Shown piece by piece: positions 35,596 through 45,614 of a DNA stretch of 64,000 bases. How positions within the stretch are numbered: the stretch's first letter is position 1; every line of letters starts with the position of its first letter. A program made the translations under genes and the position numbers. Origin of the DNA: Fulvivirga sp. M361. GTDB lineage: Bacteria; Bacteroidota; Bacteroidia; Cytophagales; Cyclobacteriaceae. The DNA is taken from NCBI RefSeq assembly GCF_007097395.1, contig NZ_VKDC01000006.1, positions 1 to 64,000 on the forward strand, read 5' to 3'. The notes beneath the pieces are model-generated. The model made no database searches and was not told the DNA's origin. It saw nothing but the letters and a program-made list of their open reading frames with translations.

Positions 35596-36819
35596 TCAAT
35601 TTAAAAATACCCATGTATTGGTTTGATTAAAAGGAGCTTTCAACAGTATTTTATGTGTGCCGGAAGTTAAATCGAACCCTGTTTTGAACGTTCCCGCTTT
35701 TACATCAGCTTTCCCGATCAACAGGTATTCGTCTTTTTTACCTTCTTTAAAGTTGTTTGTAGTGGTGTGATAGATCTCTACTTCACCTGAACCATCAACG
35801 ACATCCCATGTCACTTCCAACGTTTCACTTTCTATGGAGGCCTTCATGTTCATCACAGATATTTTACCTAGAAAAGGGGTCCCATCAAACTCAGCGCTGA
35901 TCTCATCAGAAGGGGTTATATTCAGGTGGCGCAACAAAGTTGGAGTGATGTCTACAATAGCAGGTGTAGCGTTAAACCTGGCATTTAGATCATGTTGATT
36001 AGTAATGATCCATGTTGTGCGCTCTCTTTCGGATTGACCCCCATGGTTTTTACCCTTCTTGCTGTCTCTGCCATGATCTGTGGTGACTACCAGCATCCAG
36101 TCTTCATTATGCTCCTGTTTTCTGTACTGCACGGCATCCCATATTCTCTTTACCTGGATATCCGCCTTTTGTATGGCGTCGTTTAACTGTGGGCTGTCTC
36201 CATACATGTGTCCCATGTCGTCAGTATATTCAAGATACACCCAGGATAAGTCCGGAGCGTCCGTTTTAATATATTCAGCGGCATGTTGAGATACGTGTTC
36301 ATCTATATTGAAAATGAATTTTCTGCCAGTCAGGTGGGGAAAAGAAGAGGTATCATGTTCAAAACCGTCGAATGAGTGGTCCAGTTGAAGACCACCTGCC
36401 GTCGGTTTTCCTTCTCCAATGAGTTTGGTACGATTGTCCTCCCAGGTAGAAAAAATCGCTGTTTTCAATGTTGGGTCCGCCCTTTCAACTATCCTGAAAA
36501 TATTCCAATAATGGTAGTTGGGTTTTTTCACCTTATTGCCCCATACGTTATGCTTATAGGCCCAGACCCCTGTGATCATGTTCATGTAGCCAGGTGCTGA
36601 TATCGTGGGGGTCTCAGTGTAAGCACCGGTTTGTCCACCGACATATGATCGGGTGTAACCTCCTTGCCGAGCGATATGGTCAAGGGTAGGAGTGGCTACG
36701 TCTTCCAGTACATCAGCAGGGATACCATCCAGCAGAATGAAAACGGCTTTCTTCGTTTGAGCGCTACCATGAGCGACGAAGACCAGGAATATAGCTGTCA
36801 CTGTAAGTTTTTTTATCAT
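35596..36819 (-). CDS. Secreted type I phosphodiesterase/nucleotide pyrophosphatase-like enzyme
   Basis: A 407-residue protein starting MIKKLTVTAIFLVFVAHGSA, a signal peptide; codons upstream to 36837 add no hydrophobic core. The alkaline-phosphatase-superfamily core includes AVFILLDGIPADVL (metal Asp), the nucleophile region ETPTISAPGYMNMITG (Thr or Ser), YLEYTDDMGHMYG (Asp and His metal ligands) and LVVTTDHGRD with a nearby HGG. About the last 90 residues form a small beta domain. It probably hydrolyses phosphodiester or pyrophosphate bonds in the periplasm or outside; the substrate is unknown. An operator-like palindrome identical to the TetR core except one base lies 85 bp upstream. Confidence 0.82.
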   Translation of the reverse strand: MIKKLTVTAIFLVFVAHGSAQTKKAVFILLDGIPADVLEDVATPTLDHIARQGGYTRSYVGGQTGAYTETPTISAPGYMNMITGVWAYKHNVWGNKVKKPNYHYWNIFRIVERADPTLKTAIFSTWEDNRTKLIGEGKPTAGGLQLDHSFDGFEHDTSSFPHLTGRKFIFNIDEHVSQHAAEYIKTDAPDLSWVYLEYTDDMGHMYGDSPQLNDAIQKADIQVKRIWDAVQYRKQEHNEDWMLVVTTDHGRDSKKGKNHGGQSERERTTWIITNQHDLNARFNATPAIVDITPTLLRHLNITPSDEISAEFDGTPFLGKISVMNMKASIESETLEVTWDVVDGSGEVEIYHTTTNNFKEGKKDEYLLIGKADVKAGTFKTGFDLTSGTHKILLKAPFNQTNTWVFLN

Positions 36820-37377
36820 AGAAATATACATTAGCAAGATCTTGTATCAGAGTTTCAAAGTTATCGTTGTAATGTTATCCAATGGTTAATTGAATTTTAT
36901 AGTTTGAATAAATGTTCAATTTAAGTCATTGTTCGGAACTTTTTTCCGTTCAATACACAGTGGCAAGTGATGAGATTCAAATAGCTAATCACCAGTCATA
37001 TACTGTGCCTGCCTTATATTTTTGCATTAGGATCATATGGTAGTAAATATCACCTGCATATTCTTCCTGATTATTGAGTAAATACTATATAGTTTTTTAT
37101 CACTTTTCATTGTATTTTTTGAAGAAGATGTGACTGATATCACTCTTTTTATTTCCAATTTTGATGTTTAAACATATGTATGTTTTTGATATTTTTTACT
37201 CATTTTTCCTTTAAAAATGAATGAGTGGTATATTTAATGTTTTTGCAATCGTTTGCGGTATGGTTTTCGTATATTTAATAGTACATGGTACTTTATATCA
37301 CTTTATTAATGACTATTATTATAAACTGTATATCGGCTAATGCTGGCTGATAATTACTCAAATCTAAACCAACCTAT
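36820..37377. other. 558-bp divergent intergenic region before the second susC
   Basis: This AT-rich stretch separates the divergent phosphodiesterase and the second SusC gene. It holds operator 3 (36904-36919). No gene or hairpin terminator was found. A TTTG at 37252 and TATATTTA at 37270 resemble promoter parts but are only 14 bp apart, shorter than the usual spacing, so I do not call a promoter. Confidence 0.45.
36904..36919. promoter_or_regulatory. TetR operator 3, between the phosphodiesterase and second susC
   Basis: TTGAATAAATGTTCAA matches the core of operators 1 and 2 in 15 of 16 positions, and its TTGAA and TTCAA arms are perfect. It is 84 bases from the phosphodiesterase start and 458 bases from the second SusC start, so the phosphodiesterase is the more likely target. 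Binding is inferred from identity of the motif. Confidence 0.65.
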
Positions 37378-40300
37378 ATGAAGAAGACTTTACTACTAAC
37401 GTTTATCATGTTGGCGGTATTTGGCATGGCCGAGGCTCAGAATACAGTGACCGGTAAGGTGACTGACGGAGCTGACGGAGCAGCAATACCCGGTGTGAAT
37501 GTGGTCGAGAAAGGTACTACTAACGGTACCGTCACCGATTTCAACGGTAATTACACCTTGTCTATAGCGGATGGGGCCACCATTTTATTCTCATTTGTGG
37601 GATATGTTACCCAGGAAATACCGGCGGCCGGAAAATCCGTGATAGACATAAGCCTGTCAACAGATGTGCAACAACTGTCAGAGGTTGTGGTTATTGGCTA
37701 TGGGACACAGGAGGCAGATGATGTTACAGGCGCTATTTCATCTATTGATGCTGAGAATTTTAATCCAGGAGTGATCAGTTCTCCGGAGCAATTGTTTGAA
37801 GGTAAACTGGCTGGAGTACAGGTGTCTGCCAATAGTGGAGAACCCGGGGCAGGAATTAATGTTAACATCAGAGGTTTTAATTCCATACGGTCTACCTCGC
37901 AGCCTTTGTTTGTGGTGGATGGAGTTCCTATCACTTCCGACAATCCGAATGCCGGCGGCGTAGCCATCTCAAGTGGCTCTTCATCCGCTCCTCAAAACCC
38001 ATTGAGTTTCCTGAACCCTGACGATATAGCATCTATTGACATTTTGAAAGATGCTTCTGCGGCTGCAATTTTTGGTTCCAGAGCGGCCAACGGAGTTGTG
38101 TTGATCACTACGAAACAAGGGCAAAGTGGTAGTGGTACACTTGAGTACTCTTCCTATGGTTCTGTTGCTTTCATCAGAAATAAGCTGGACCTGCTGGACG
38201 CGGGTTCTTACGAAAACGCCATCAGACAACTCGCCGATGAAGCGGAAACACCTGATCAGCGGTCTTCATTGCTGGAGAACCTTGCAGGTGGTGATGTCGA
38301 TTATCAGGATGAAATTTTCAGAGTGGGGGTTACACAAAGTCATAACCTGTCGTATGGTGGAGGTACGGAAGATTCCCGCTACCGTATCTCATTAGGATAT
38401 CTGGACCAGGAAGGTGTGGTGGAAAACAGTCGATTGGAAAGGTATACGGCCAGGATAAATTCCAATCATAAGGCCTTAAACGATCGTGTAAGTATTGATC
38501 TGCAATTGACAGCTACAAGAACTGAAACGCTACATCCTCCTATTGAAGAAGGAGCAAATGCTACCGGGGACTTGATCATTAACGCCTTACGGGCCAACCC
38601 CACGTCATCACCTTTTGAAGATGACGGTTCCGTGGTGATCTCTCCCAGCAATCCGCTTGCGTTACTTGAATTCATTGATGACAATTCTGAGATGAACCGT
38701 GTGTTAGGAAATGTATCTGTAGGCGTTGAGATCGTGGAAGGGCTATCTTACAAATTTAATATGGGCGGTGACGCTGCCAATTCAGAAAGGAGGACGGATT
38801 TTTCCGCTCTTTTACCTACAGAGTCTAACAGTGGGTCAGGGACTATAAACGTACTGGAAACAAGTAGCCTGGTTTTCGATAATACGTTGAACTATGTAAA
38901 GACATTTGGTGAAGATCATCGCATAGATTTCCTGGTAGGCCACTCGTATCAACAGTTCAGAAGGAGAGGGTCTTTTATTTCCCGTGGAGATCCTATTTTA
39001 CCTACGATAGACATTACGCCAAACATCGCCTTTGCTTTAGAAAGTAATAATGAGCCTACTTCATTTTTAAGGTTTCGGGAGATACAGTCTTATTTCGGAC
39101 GTGTCAACTACGACTTTAGAGATAAATACTTGTTTACGGCTACAGTCCGTGTGGATGAGTCTTCCGTGTTTGGTCCCAGGAACAGCAGTGGTACATTCCC
39201 CTCTTTTTCCGCAGGATGGCGGTTAAGTGAAGAGACCTTTATACAGGACCTTGACGTATTTAGTAATTTGAAGCTCCGGGTAGGTTATGGGATACTTGGT
39301 AGTCAGGATATTCCGGAACGTCAGCAAGTATTTGCTTTTTCTACCGATGCCACTACCCGCTTTATCAATGGAAATGACCGATTACCAGGCCTTGCATTAA
39401 TCAGAACACCTAATCCTGATCTGAAATGGGAAGAACAACGACAGTTTAATATCGGGATAGACTTTGGGTTATTCGACGGACGTTTAACAGGTTCTTTTGA
39501 TTATTTCAATAAATCACAAGATGATCTTCTGGTGTTTATTCCAACAATACAACCCGCACCAACCAGTGGTCAATTTCAAAATATAGATGGAGATATAAGA
39601 AATACAGGCTTTGAGATTACACTGAGCAGTGTAAATATTAACCAGGGGGATTTTAGCTGGAATACGGATTTCAACCTTACTTCTGTTCAGCCAGAGGTCA
39701 GAGGTCTGGTCTTTACCCGTATCAATGGTGCAGAAGCTTCAGGACAGGGTCTTTCCGGAACCATTGTCCAGTATTTTACCAATGGCCAGGCACCCTTTGT
39801 GTTTTTAGGACGGGAGTTTACAGGCGTCGACGCAAGTGGTAACCCGCAATTTGTTCAGAATGAAAATGGTGCAGATGATCAATTCAGGGTGCTGGGAGAC
39901 CCAATTCCAAATACGATCCTTGGTTTGACCAACTCCTTTAGATATAAAAAATTCGACCTGACCTTTCTTTTATCAGCACAACTTGGTTTTGAAGTGTATA
40001 ACAACACAGCCAATTCATTATTTACAGCATCTTCTTTCAGGTCAGGTAGTAATGTTACAGAAGATGTGGCCAATGAAGCACTGAGTTCCGGTGAAACGGG
40101 AGGTAATCCGTTTTCAAGCAGGTTCATTGAAGATGGAGATTTTCTCAGGTTAACGAACGCTACCATCGGATATACTTTCGATGTTTCCAAGGTCAGCTGG
40201 TTGAACAGTATGCGTGTTTATCTGGCCGGGCAGAACCTGTTTTTGATCACGAACTATACAGGGTATGATCCTGAGGTAAACTCGCAACCCAATGCAACCA

Positions 40301-40398
40301 AAGTAAACAGTGTTGAGTTGCCATCAGCCCGTGGCATTGATAACTCAAGTTATCCGCGTCCGTCGACGGTGCAATTAGGATTAAATGTCAGGTTTTAA
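37378..40398 (+). CDS. SusC/RagA-type TonB-dependent transporter (second pair)
   Basis: A 1006-residue protein with signal peptide MKKTLLLTFIMLAVFGMAEA. The beta domain covers about residues 22-100 (VTGKVTDGADGAAIPGVNVV), then the typical box LSEVVVIGYGTQEADDVTGA. Plug residues include PLFVVDGVPITSDNPNAGG and LNPDDIASIDILKDASAAAI. The barrel ends in Phe (QLGLNVRF). It is a closer match to the standard SusC consensus than the first pair. It is the first gene of a long plus-strand carbohydrate locus, and the SusD partner starts 8 bp after the stop. The location suggests import of a small glucoside. Confidence 0.92.
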   Translation: MKKTLLLTFIMLAVFGMAEAQNTVTGKVTDGADGAAIPGVNVVEKGTTNGTVTDFNGNYTLSIADGATILFSFVGYVTQEIPAAGKSVIDISLSTDVQQLSEVVVIGYGTQEADDVTGAISSIDAENFNPGVISSPEQLFEGKLAGVQVSANSGEPGAGINVNIRGFNSIRSTSQPLFVVDGVPITSDNPNAGGVAISSGSSSAPQNPLSFLNPDDIASIDILKDASAAAIFGSRAANGVVLITTKQGQSGSGTLEYSSYGSVAFIRNKLDLLDAGSYENAIRQLADEAETPDQRSSLLENLAGGDVDYQDEIFRVGVTQSHNLSYGGGTEDSRYRISLGYLDQEGVVENSRLERYTARINSNHKALNDRVSIDLQLTATRTETLHPPIEEGANATGDLIINALRANPTSSPFEDDGSVVISPSNPLALLEFIDDNSEMNRVLGNVSVGVEIVEGLSYKFNMGGDAANSERRTDFSALLPTESNSGSGTINVLETSSLVFDNTLNYVKTFGEDHRIDFLVGHSYQQFRRRGSFISRGDPILPTIDITPNIAFALESNNEPTSFLRFREIQSYFGRVNYDFRDKYLFTATVRVDESSVFGPRNSSGTFPSFSAGWRLSEETFIQDLDVFSNLKLRVGYGILGSQDIPERQQVFAFSTDATTRFINGNDRLPGLALIRTPNPDLKWEEQRQFNIGIDFGLFDGRLTGSFDYFNKSQDDLLVFIPTIQPAPTSGQFQNIDGDIRNTGFEITLSSVNINQGDFSWNTDFNLTSVQPEVRGLVFTRINGAEASGQGLSGTIVQYFTNGQAPFVFLGREFTGVDASGNPQFVQNENGADDQFRVLGDPIPNTILGLTNSFRYKKFDLTFLLSAQLGFEVYNNTANSLFTASSFRSGSNVTEDVANEALSSGETGGNPFSSRFIEDGDFLRLTNATIGYTFDVSKVSWLNSMRVYLAGQNLFLITNYTGYDPEVNSQPNATKVNSVELPSARGIDNSSYPRPSTVQLGLNVRF

Positions 40399-40406
40399 AC
40401 AATAGA

Positions 40407-42080
40407 ATGATGAAAAAGATACAACAGATAAAAGGCCTGGTTCTATTGATATTGGCTGCTTTTTTCGTGAATTCATGTAATATAGAAGAAGAGGTGTTAG
40501 ATGAGATCACTGCTGATCAGGTGGAGACGATCAGCGCTTCCGACGCCATACAACTGATAGCGCCCGCTTATGCTGTCATGCGTGAAATGCTTCAACGGGA
40601 TGGAGTTTGGGGTGTTAATCAACATAGTTCTGATGAAACACTCGGGCCAACAAGAGGCTCTGACTGGGATGATAATGGCATTTGGAGGCAACTGCATACC
40701 CATACGTGGGACGCAAATCATACCTTTATTCGTTTGGCCTGGGAAGACTTAAACCAGGGCGTATCACGGTCTAATGGAGCACTGAATACTTTTATAAACC
40801 AAATTCCCGGTATAGATGCCAACCTCATTGCGGAGGCCCGTGTATTGAGGTCCCTGTTCATGTTTTACATCATGGATATGTTTGGGCAGGTACCTTTCAG
40901 GGAGATCGATGAAATCGATTTTTCCGTCTCCGGAAGGGTATTGACCCGTGCAGAAGCGTTTGAATTTATTCGTACCGAGTTAGAAGAGTCTATTGCGGAC
41001 CTGCTGAATGAAACGGAAGTGCCTTACGGACGTTTGACCAAAAATGCCGCCCGGACATTATTGGTGGTACTGAACCTGAATCATGAGGTATATTTAGATC
41101 AAAAGGTGGATGCACGTTATACAGATGCTGTTAACTTCGCAACGGATGTTATCGGAAGTGCCGCCTATACATTGGCCCCTGCAGAGGATTACTTTGGAAT
41201 GTTCGCCAACGATAATACGGAGACCAGGGCACAGGGAGAAGGCATCATCGTTGCCACATTTGTGAATGACCTTGATCTTGGCGAAGATAATGTTTCAATG
41301 ATCACACAGACATTGCATTACAATCAACGCTTTGGTGGTGGTGATGGCAACAATGATGGTCATTTAGACTTTTCCGCCTGGAACGGGTTTACGACGATAG
41401 CAGATTTCTACAATAGATGGGACCAGAATGATCCACGGTTTAGAGCAGAGTCTGAAATTACTGCTGCCAATGCATCTACGGTAAGCGAAAACAATCCTTA
41501 TGTATTTAATGGAATAAACAGGGGATTCCTGCAAGGCCAGCAGTTTGATGGGCAGGGCCGCTACGTGTTACACCGGGTAAGTAGTAGTGACAACGGTCAG
41601 GTAGCAGTAGCAGACCCTGCAGATGCCAATACTCCATTGCTCAACTTTACGGTAGATCTGAGTTTGACAGGTAATACAGAATCAAATGGCGTAAGGGTAC
41701 TGAAGTATGCCCCGGATCCAAATGCTCCTGTCATTACAAGAACAGATAATGATTTTATACTATGGAGATATTCCGATGTTTATTTGATGCGTGCAGAGGC
41801 TCAATTTCGTTTGGATGGTGGTGGTCAGGCGGACCTGGACGCTGTAAGGACTGCCAGAAATATGACGAGTATTCCTATCAGTGAAGATGCTTTACTTGAT
41901 GAAAGGGGTTTTGAACTGTATTGGGAAGGACATCGCCGCCGTGATCTCATCCGGTTCGGGAGGTTTACGGATGCGTATACATTGAAAGATGCAAGTCCTG
42001 CATTCAGAACATTATTTCCGGTTCCCCAGTCAGCGATAGATTCTGATCCGCTTTTGGACCCGACATTAGGAAATCAATAA
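40407..42080 (+). CDS. SusD/RagB-type nutrient-binding lipoprotein (second pair)
   Basis: A 557-residue protein starting MMKKIQQIKGLVLLILAAFF, with lipoprotein Cys24 in FVNSC. SusD core helices include AEARVLRSLFMFYIMDMFGQ followed by VPFREID. The C-terminal RagB signature is DERGFELYWEGHRRRDLIRF, then GRFTDAY and FPVPQSAIDSDPLL. It works with the SusC barrel just upstream at the outer face of the outer membrane. An intrinsic terminator at 42101 ends this two-gene transcript, so the genes behind it may need their own promoter or read-through. Confidence 0.92.
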   Translation: MMKKIQQIKGLVLLILAAFFVNSCNIEEEVLDEITADQVETISASDAIQLIAPAYAVMREMLQRDGVWGVNQHSSDETLGPTRGSDWDDNGIWRQLHTHTWDANHTFIRLAWEDLNQGVSRSNGALNTFINQIPGIDANLIAEARVLRSLFMFYIMDMFGQVPFREIDEIDFSVSGRVLTRAEAFEFIRTELEESIADLLNETEVPYGRLTKNAARTLLVVLNLNHEVYLDQKVDARYTDAVNFATDVIGSAAYTLAPAEDYFGMFANDNTETRAQGEGIIVATFVNDLDLGEDNVSMITQTLHYNQRFGGGDGNNDGHLDFSAWNGFTTIADFYNRWDQNDPRFRAESEITAANASTVSENNPYVFNGINRGFLQGQQFDGQGRYVLHRVSSSDNGQVAVADPADANTPLLNFTVDLSLTGNTESNGVRVLKYAPDPNAPVITRTDNDFILWRYSDVYLMRAEAQFRLDGGGQADLDAVRTARNMTSIPISEDALLDERGFELYWEGHRRRDLIRFGRFTDAYTLKDASPAFRTLFPVPQSAIDSDPLLDPTLGNQ

Positions 42081-42100
42081 GTAAAATATACCTGGAAGAT

Positions 42101-42131
42101 GGCCGTGATATCAACCGTCACGGCCTTTTTC
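42101..42131 (+). terminator. Intrinsic terminator of the second susCD operon
   Basis: Arms ggccgtga (42101-42108) and tcacggcc (42118-42125) enclose a 9-nt loop, followed by five T residues, a C and two more T residues. It lies 21 bases after the SusD stop and inside the 5' extension of the next open frame, which argues for the later start used for that gene. Confidence 0.8.
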
Positions 42132-42194
42132 TTACTTAAGCTATCTATTCCCCAAGCATTTGAGGGGCAGATGGTATTGTCGACATTATCACAC

Positions 42195-45100
42195 ATGAAT
42201 TCTGCCATTCACCTCCCTGTCTTTTTTAGGTATTTTCTTATCATAGGGTGTTTAACCTTTTCTTGCGCTACGCAGGATGCGGACAATACAGCGTTGACAG
42301 ATGGTCTTCCGGAGGTGCTTTTTGAATTGCTTCAGGATAGTATTACGGGTATCACTTTTAGGAACCAGTTAGCCATCAATGGTGAATTTGATGTGTTTAG
42401 ATACCGAAATTATTATAACGGTGGTGGCGTGGCAATAGGAGATGTAAACAATGATGGATTGTCAGATATCTATTTTACAGCCAATAGTACATCAAACAAA
42501 TTGTATTTAAACCTGGGCGATTTTCGGTTTAAGGACATAACAGATAGTGCCGGAGTAGCATGTAAAAAAGCATGGTCTACCGGTGTTTCCATGGTGGATA
42601 TAAACGGAGACGGATTTTTAGACATCTATGTATGTAACTCGGGAAATGTGGCAGGAGATGATAAGGAAAACGAACTATTCATTAATAATGGTGATCTGAC
42701 CTTTACAGAAGCAGCAGGTAAAGTAGGCTTGGACGATGCCGGGTTTTCCACACATGCAGTATTCTTTGATGCCGACCTGGATGGTGACCTGGATGTCTAC
42801 CTGCTCAATAATTCCTTTCGGCCCGTATCAACCTTTGGTTTAAAGAACATCCGTCACATACGGGATGAAAAAGGAGGGGACAAATTATACCTTAATAAGG
42901 AAGGTATCTTTGAAGACATAAGTGAGAAAGCAGGTATATACGGCAGTGTTATAGGGTTTGGACTGGGAGTATCTGTGGGGTTTGTTAATAATGACGACTT
43001 ACCTGATATCTACGTTTCCAACGACTTTTTTGAGCGCGACTATCTCTATATCAATCAGGGTGACGGAATGTTTTCTGAGCAATTACCAGAGCGTTTGGGG
43101 CATGTTAGCCTGGCTTCCATGGGGGCAGACATTGCAGACATTAATAATGACGGTCACCCTGAAATATTTTCTACCGATATGCTTCCGGAGAGCGATGTCA
43201 GGCTTAAAACTACTTCCACCTTTGAATCCTGGGACGTCTATCAGTCTAAACTGGATAACGACTACTATCACCAGTACATGAGAAATATGCTTCACCTGAA
43301 TAAGGGAGATGGAACGTTCTACGAGATAGGACAGCTTGCCGGTATTGATGCCACAGATTGGAGTTGGGGAGCTCTGATGGCCGACTTTGATAATGACGGA
43401 CTAAAGGACATTATCGTTTGTAATGGCATTTATAAGGACGTTACAAACCAGGATTTTTTGAATTTTTTGGCCAATGATAAAAACCTGGAAGCAGCCTTTA
43501 AAGGAGAAAAAATAGATTTTCAGCAGTGGGTAGATCAAATGCCATCCACAAGCCTGTCTAATTATGCTTTTAGAAATAAGGGGGATCTGACCTTTGACAA
43601 TGTGACAGAAGCATGGGGGATCGATGCACCCACGTTCTCCAATGGAGCGGCTTACGGCGACCTTGATAATGACGGAGACCTTGATCTGGTCATAAACAAT
43701 GTGAACCAGGAAGCTTTTGTTTACAGGAACGCACAATCAACATCAGAAACAAGGAGAACATTTCGCTGCTCACTGGAAGGGGAAAATAAGAACCGTTTTG
43801 GCATTGGAGCACAGCTCCTGTTATATTCTAATAGCAACATAATTCATTATCAACACTTTCCAATCAAAGGGTTTCAATCTTCCATGGATTATCAAGTGGT
43901 GGTGGGAGTCGGAGCCGGGCCTGTTGACTCTTTACGGGTAAAATGGCCGGGAGGCGCGGAACAGTTGATCGAGGCAATAGATCTCACCCAAGAATATACT
44001 TTAAAACAAACGGATGCGATTATAAAACCTAAAATACCCGTCAAAGTGGACGGTTACAAACCCTATTTTGAAGAAATCTCTGATATAGGACTTGATTTTA
44101 AGCACGAGGAAAACGAATACGTAGATTTTGATACGCAGAGACTGTTGTACAATATGCTTTCATTTAGTGGTCCTGCATTAACAAAGGGAGATATTAATAA
44201 TGACGGTTATGATGACCTGTTTATCGGAGGGGCCAAAGGCCAGCCGGGCGCTATTTATTTGCAGTCGGAAAATGGCTTTGAAAGGATGGAGATACAAGAT
44301 CTGTTAATGGATAGACAGAGTGAAGACATTGCTGCGCTCTTTTTTGATGCTGACGGCGACAAAGACCTCGACCTGTATGTGGTGAGCGGCGGCGCGGACT
44401 TTGAGGCTTCTTCTGCAGCGTTGTTAGACCGGCTCTATCTGAATGAAAAAGACGGCTCAGGTGTAATTACTTTTACGAAAGCAACAGATCATCTGCCGGC
44501 GATTAGCGAGAGTGGTTCTTGTGTTAGTGCAGCTGATATTGACTCTGACGGTGACATTGATCTTTTTCTGGGAGTGAGGCATTTGCCAGGTTACTATGGT
44601 ATAAAGCCTACTTCTTACCTGCTTGAAAATGATGGTACGGGTAAGTTTGCCCGATACAGCGAGGCTAAATCCGAAGCGCTGAAATCTATTGGAATGATCA
44701 CCGATGCAATCTGGTATGATCATGACGGAGATAATGATCCGGACCTTTTAGTAGTAGGAGAGTGGATGCCTCTTACCTTACTCTCAAACGAAGAAGGTGT
44801 TTTTACGGCTACCGTTCCGGCGGGTTTTGAAAACAGTAACGGATGGTGGAATTGTATAGTGAAAACCGACATCGATCATGATGGTGACGATGATTTTTTA
44901 TTAGGTAATTTGGGGCTTAACAGTCGTTTTAAAGCGGATAAGAATGATCCCATCCGCCTGTATGTAAAAGATTTTGATGGAAACCGTTCCCTGGATCACA
45001 TATACACTCACAGTCAGGTAGGCCGGGAATATCCTATGGCCTTAAAACATGACCTCGAGAAGCAGGTCATAGCTATAAAAAAGCAGTCAGTTTATTACAA

Positions 45101-45548
45101 AGACTACGCTGATAAGACCATAGATCAACTATTTTCAAAAGAAGACCTTGAAAACGCCACTGTCCATGTGGCGTACGAATTCAGGTCAGGTGTGGCCGTT
45201 AATGATGGGAACGGAGGGTTTTCCTTTGAGCCTTTGCCCTTAGAGGCCCAATATGCACCTATTTATGATTACCTGGTTATGGATGGCAATTCGGACGGTA
45301 TAAAGGACATTTTGTCCGTGGGTAATTTCAGCTATACCAAACCTGAAATCGGGAGGTATGATGCGAATGACGGGCTTTACTTTAAGGGGCTTGGTAAGGG
45401 TAAATTTAGTTGGCAACCCACAGCCTTTGAATATGAAGGCGATGCACGTCGTATTTGTCGAATAAAAACGAAAAACCATGATCTGCTCATTGTAGCATTA
45501 AATGATCAAAAGCCCAAAGTATTTATGTGGAAAGAGCAAGAGAGATAA
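42195..45548 (+). CDS. VCBS/FG-GAP and ASPIC/UnbV-repeat lipoprotein
   Basis: From the ATG at 42195 the protein has 1117 residues, opening MNSAIHLPVFFRYFLIIGCL with a lipobox-like TFSC (Cys24). The body is packed with Ca-binding loops of the D-x-D/N-x-D-G-x-x-D type (DVNNDGLSDIYF, DINGDGFLDIYV, DLDNDGDLDLVI and others), a CRTAC1-like beta propeller. An ASPIC/UnbV domain lies in about residues 520-610 (FGIGAQLLLYSNSNIIHYQH, then KWPGGAEQ). A second propeller follows. It is probably a surface-exposed sugar-binding or adhesive lipoprotein of the locus. It is paralogous to the next gene. Confidence 0.85.
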   Translation: MNSAIHLPVFFRYFLIIGCLTFSCATQDADNTALTDGLPEVLFELLQDSITGITFRNQLAINGEFDVFRYRNYYNGGGVAIGDVNNDGLSDIYFTANSTSNKLYLNLGDFRFKDITDSAGVACKKAWSTGVSMVDINGDGFLDIYVCNSGNVAGDDKENELFINNGDLTFTEAAGKVGLDDAGFSTHAVFFDADLDGDLDVYLLNNSFRPVSTFGLKNIRHIRDEKGGDKLYLNKEGIFEDISEKAGIYGSVIGFGLGVSVGFVNNDDLPDIYVSNDFFERDYLYINQGDGMFSEQLPERLGHVSLASMGADIADINNDGHPEIFSTDMLPESDVRLKTTSTFESWDVYQSKLDNDYYHQYMRNMLHLNKGDGTFYEIGQLAGIDATDWSWGALMADFDNDGLKDIIVCNGIYKDVTNQDFLNFLANDKNLEAAFKGEKIDFQQWVDQMPSTSLSNYAFRNKGDLTFDNVTEAWGIDAPTFSNGAAYGDLDNDGDLDLVINNVNQEAFVYRNAQSTSETRRTFRCSLEGENKNRFGIGAQLLLYSNSNIIHYQHFPIKGFQSSMDYQVVVGVGAGPVDSLRVKWPGGAEQLIEAIDLTQEYTLKQTDAIIKPKIPVKVDGYKPYFEEISDIGLDFKHEENEYVDFDTQRLLYNMLSFSGPALTKGDINNDGYDDLFIGGAKGQPGAIYLQSENGFERMEIQDLLMDRQSEDIAALFFDADGDKDLDLYVVSGGADFEASSAALLDRLYLNEKDGSGVITFTKATDHLPAISESGSCVSAADIDSDGDIDLFLGVRHLPGYYGIKPTSYLLENDGTGKFARYSEAKSEALKSIGMITDAIWYDHDGDNDPDLLVVGEWMPLTLLSNEEGVFTATVPAGFENSNGWWNCIVKTDIDHDGDDDFLLGNLGLNSRFKADKNDPIRLYVKDFDGNRSLDHIYTHSQVGREYPMALKHDLEKQVIAIKKQSVYYKDYADKTIDQLFSKEDLENATVHVAYEFRSGVAVNDGNGGFSFEPLPLEAQYAPIYDYLVMDGNSDGIKDILSVGNFSYTKPEIGRYDANDGLYFKGLGKGKFSWQPTAFEYEGDARRICRIKTKNHDLLIVALNDQKPKVFMWKEQER

Positions 45549-45614
45549 AACAATACAGTAAATGATTTTTAATCATCTGATTTTTAAATGTTTCTAATGT
45601 TTTGTGTTAAAGAA

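Noticed and set aside
37252-37277. Promoter-like TTTG and TATATTTA upstream of the second susC
   Set aside because: The 14-bp spacing is shorter than the roughly 20 bp expected for Bacteroidota promoters.
42099-42194. Earlier start of the first VCBS lipoprotein
   Set aside because: It would overlap an intrinsic terminator and hide the lipoprotein signal found at 42195.
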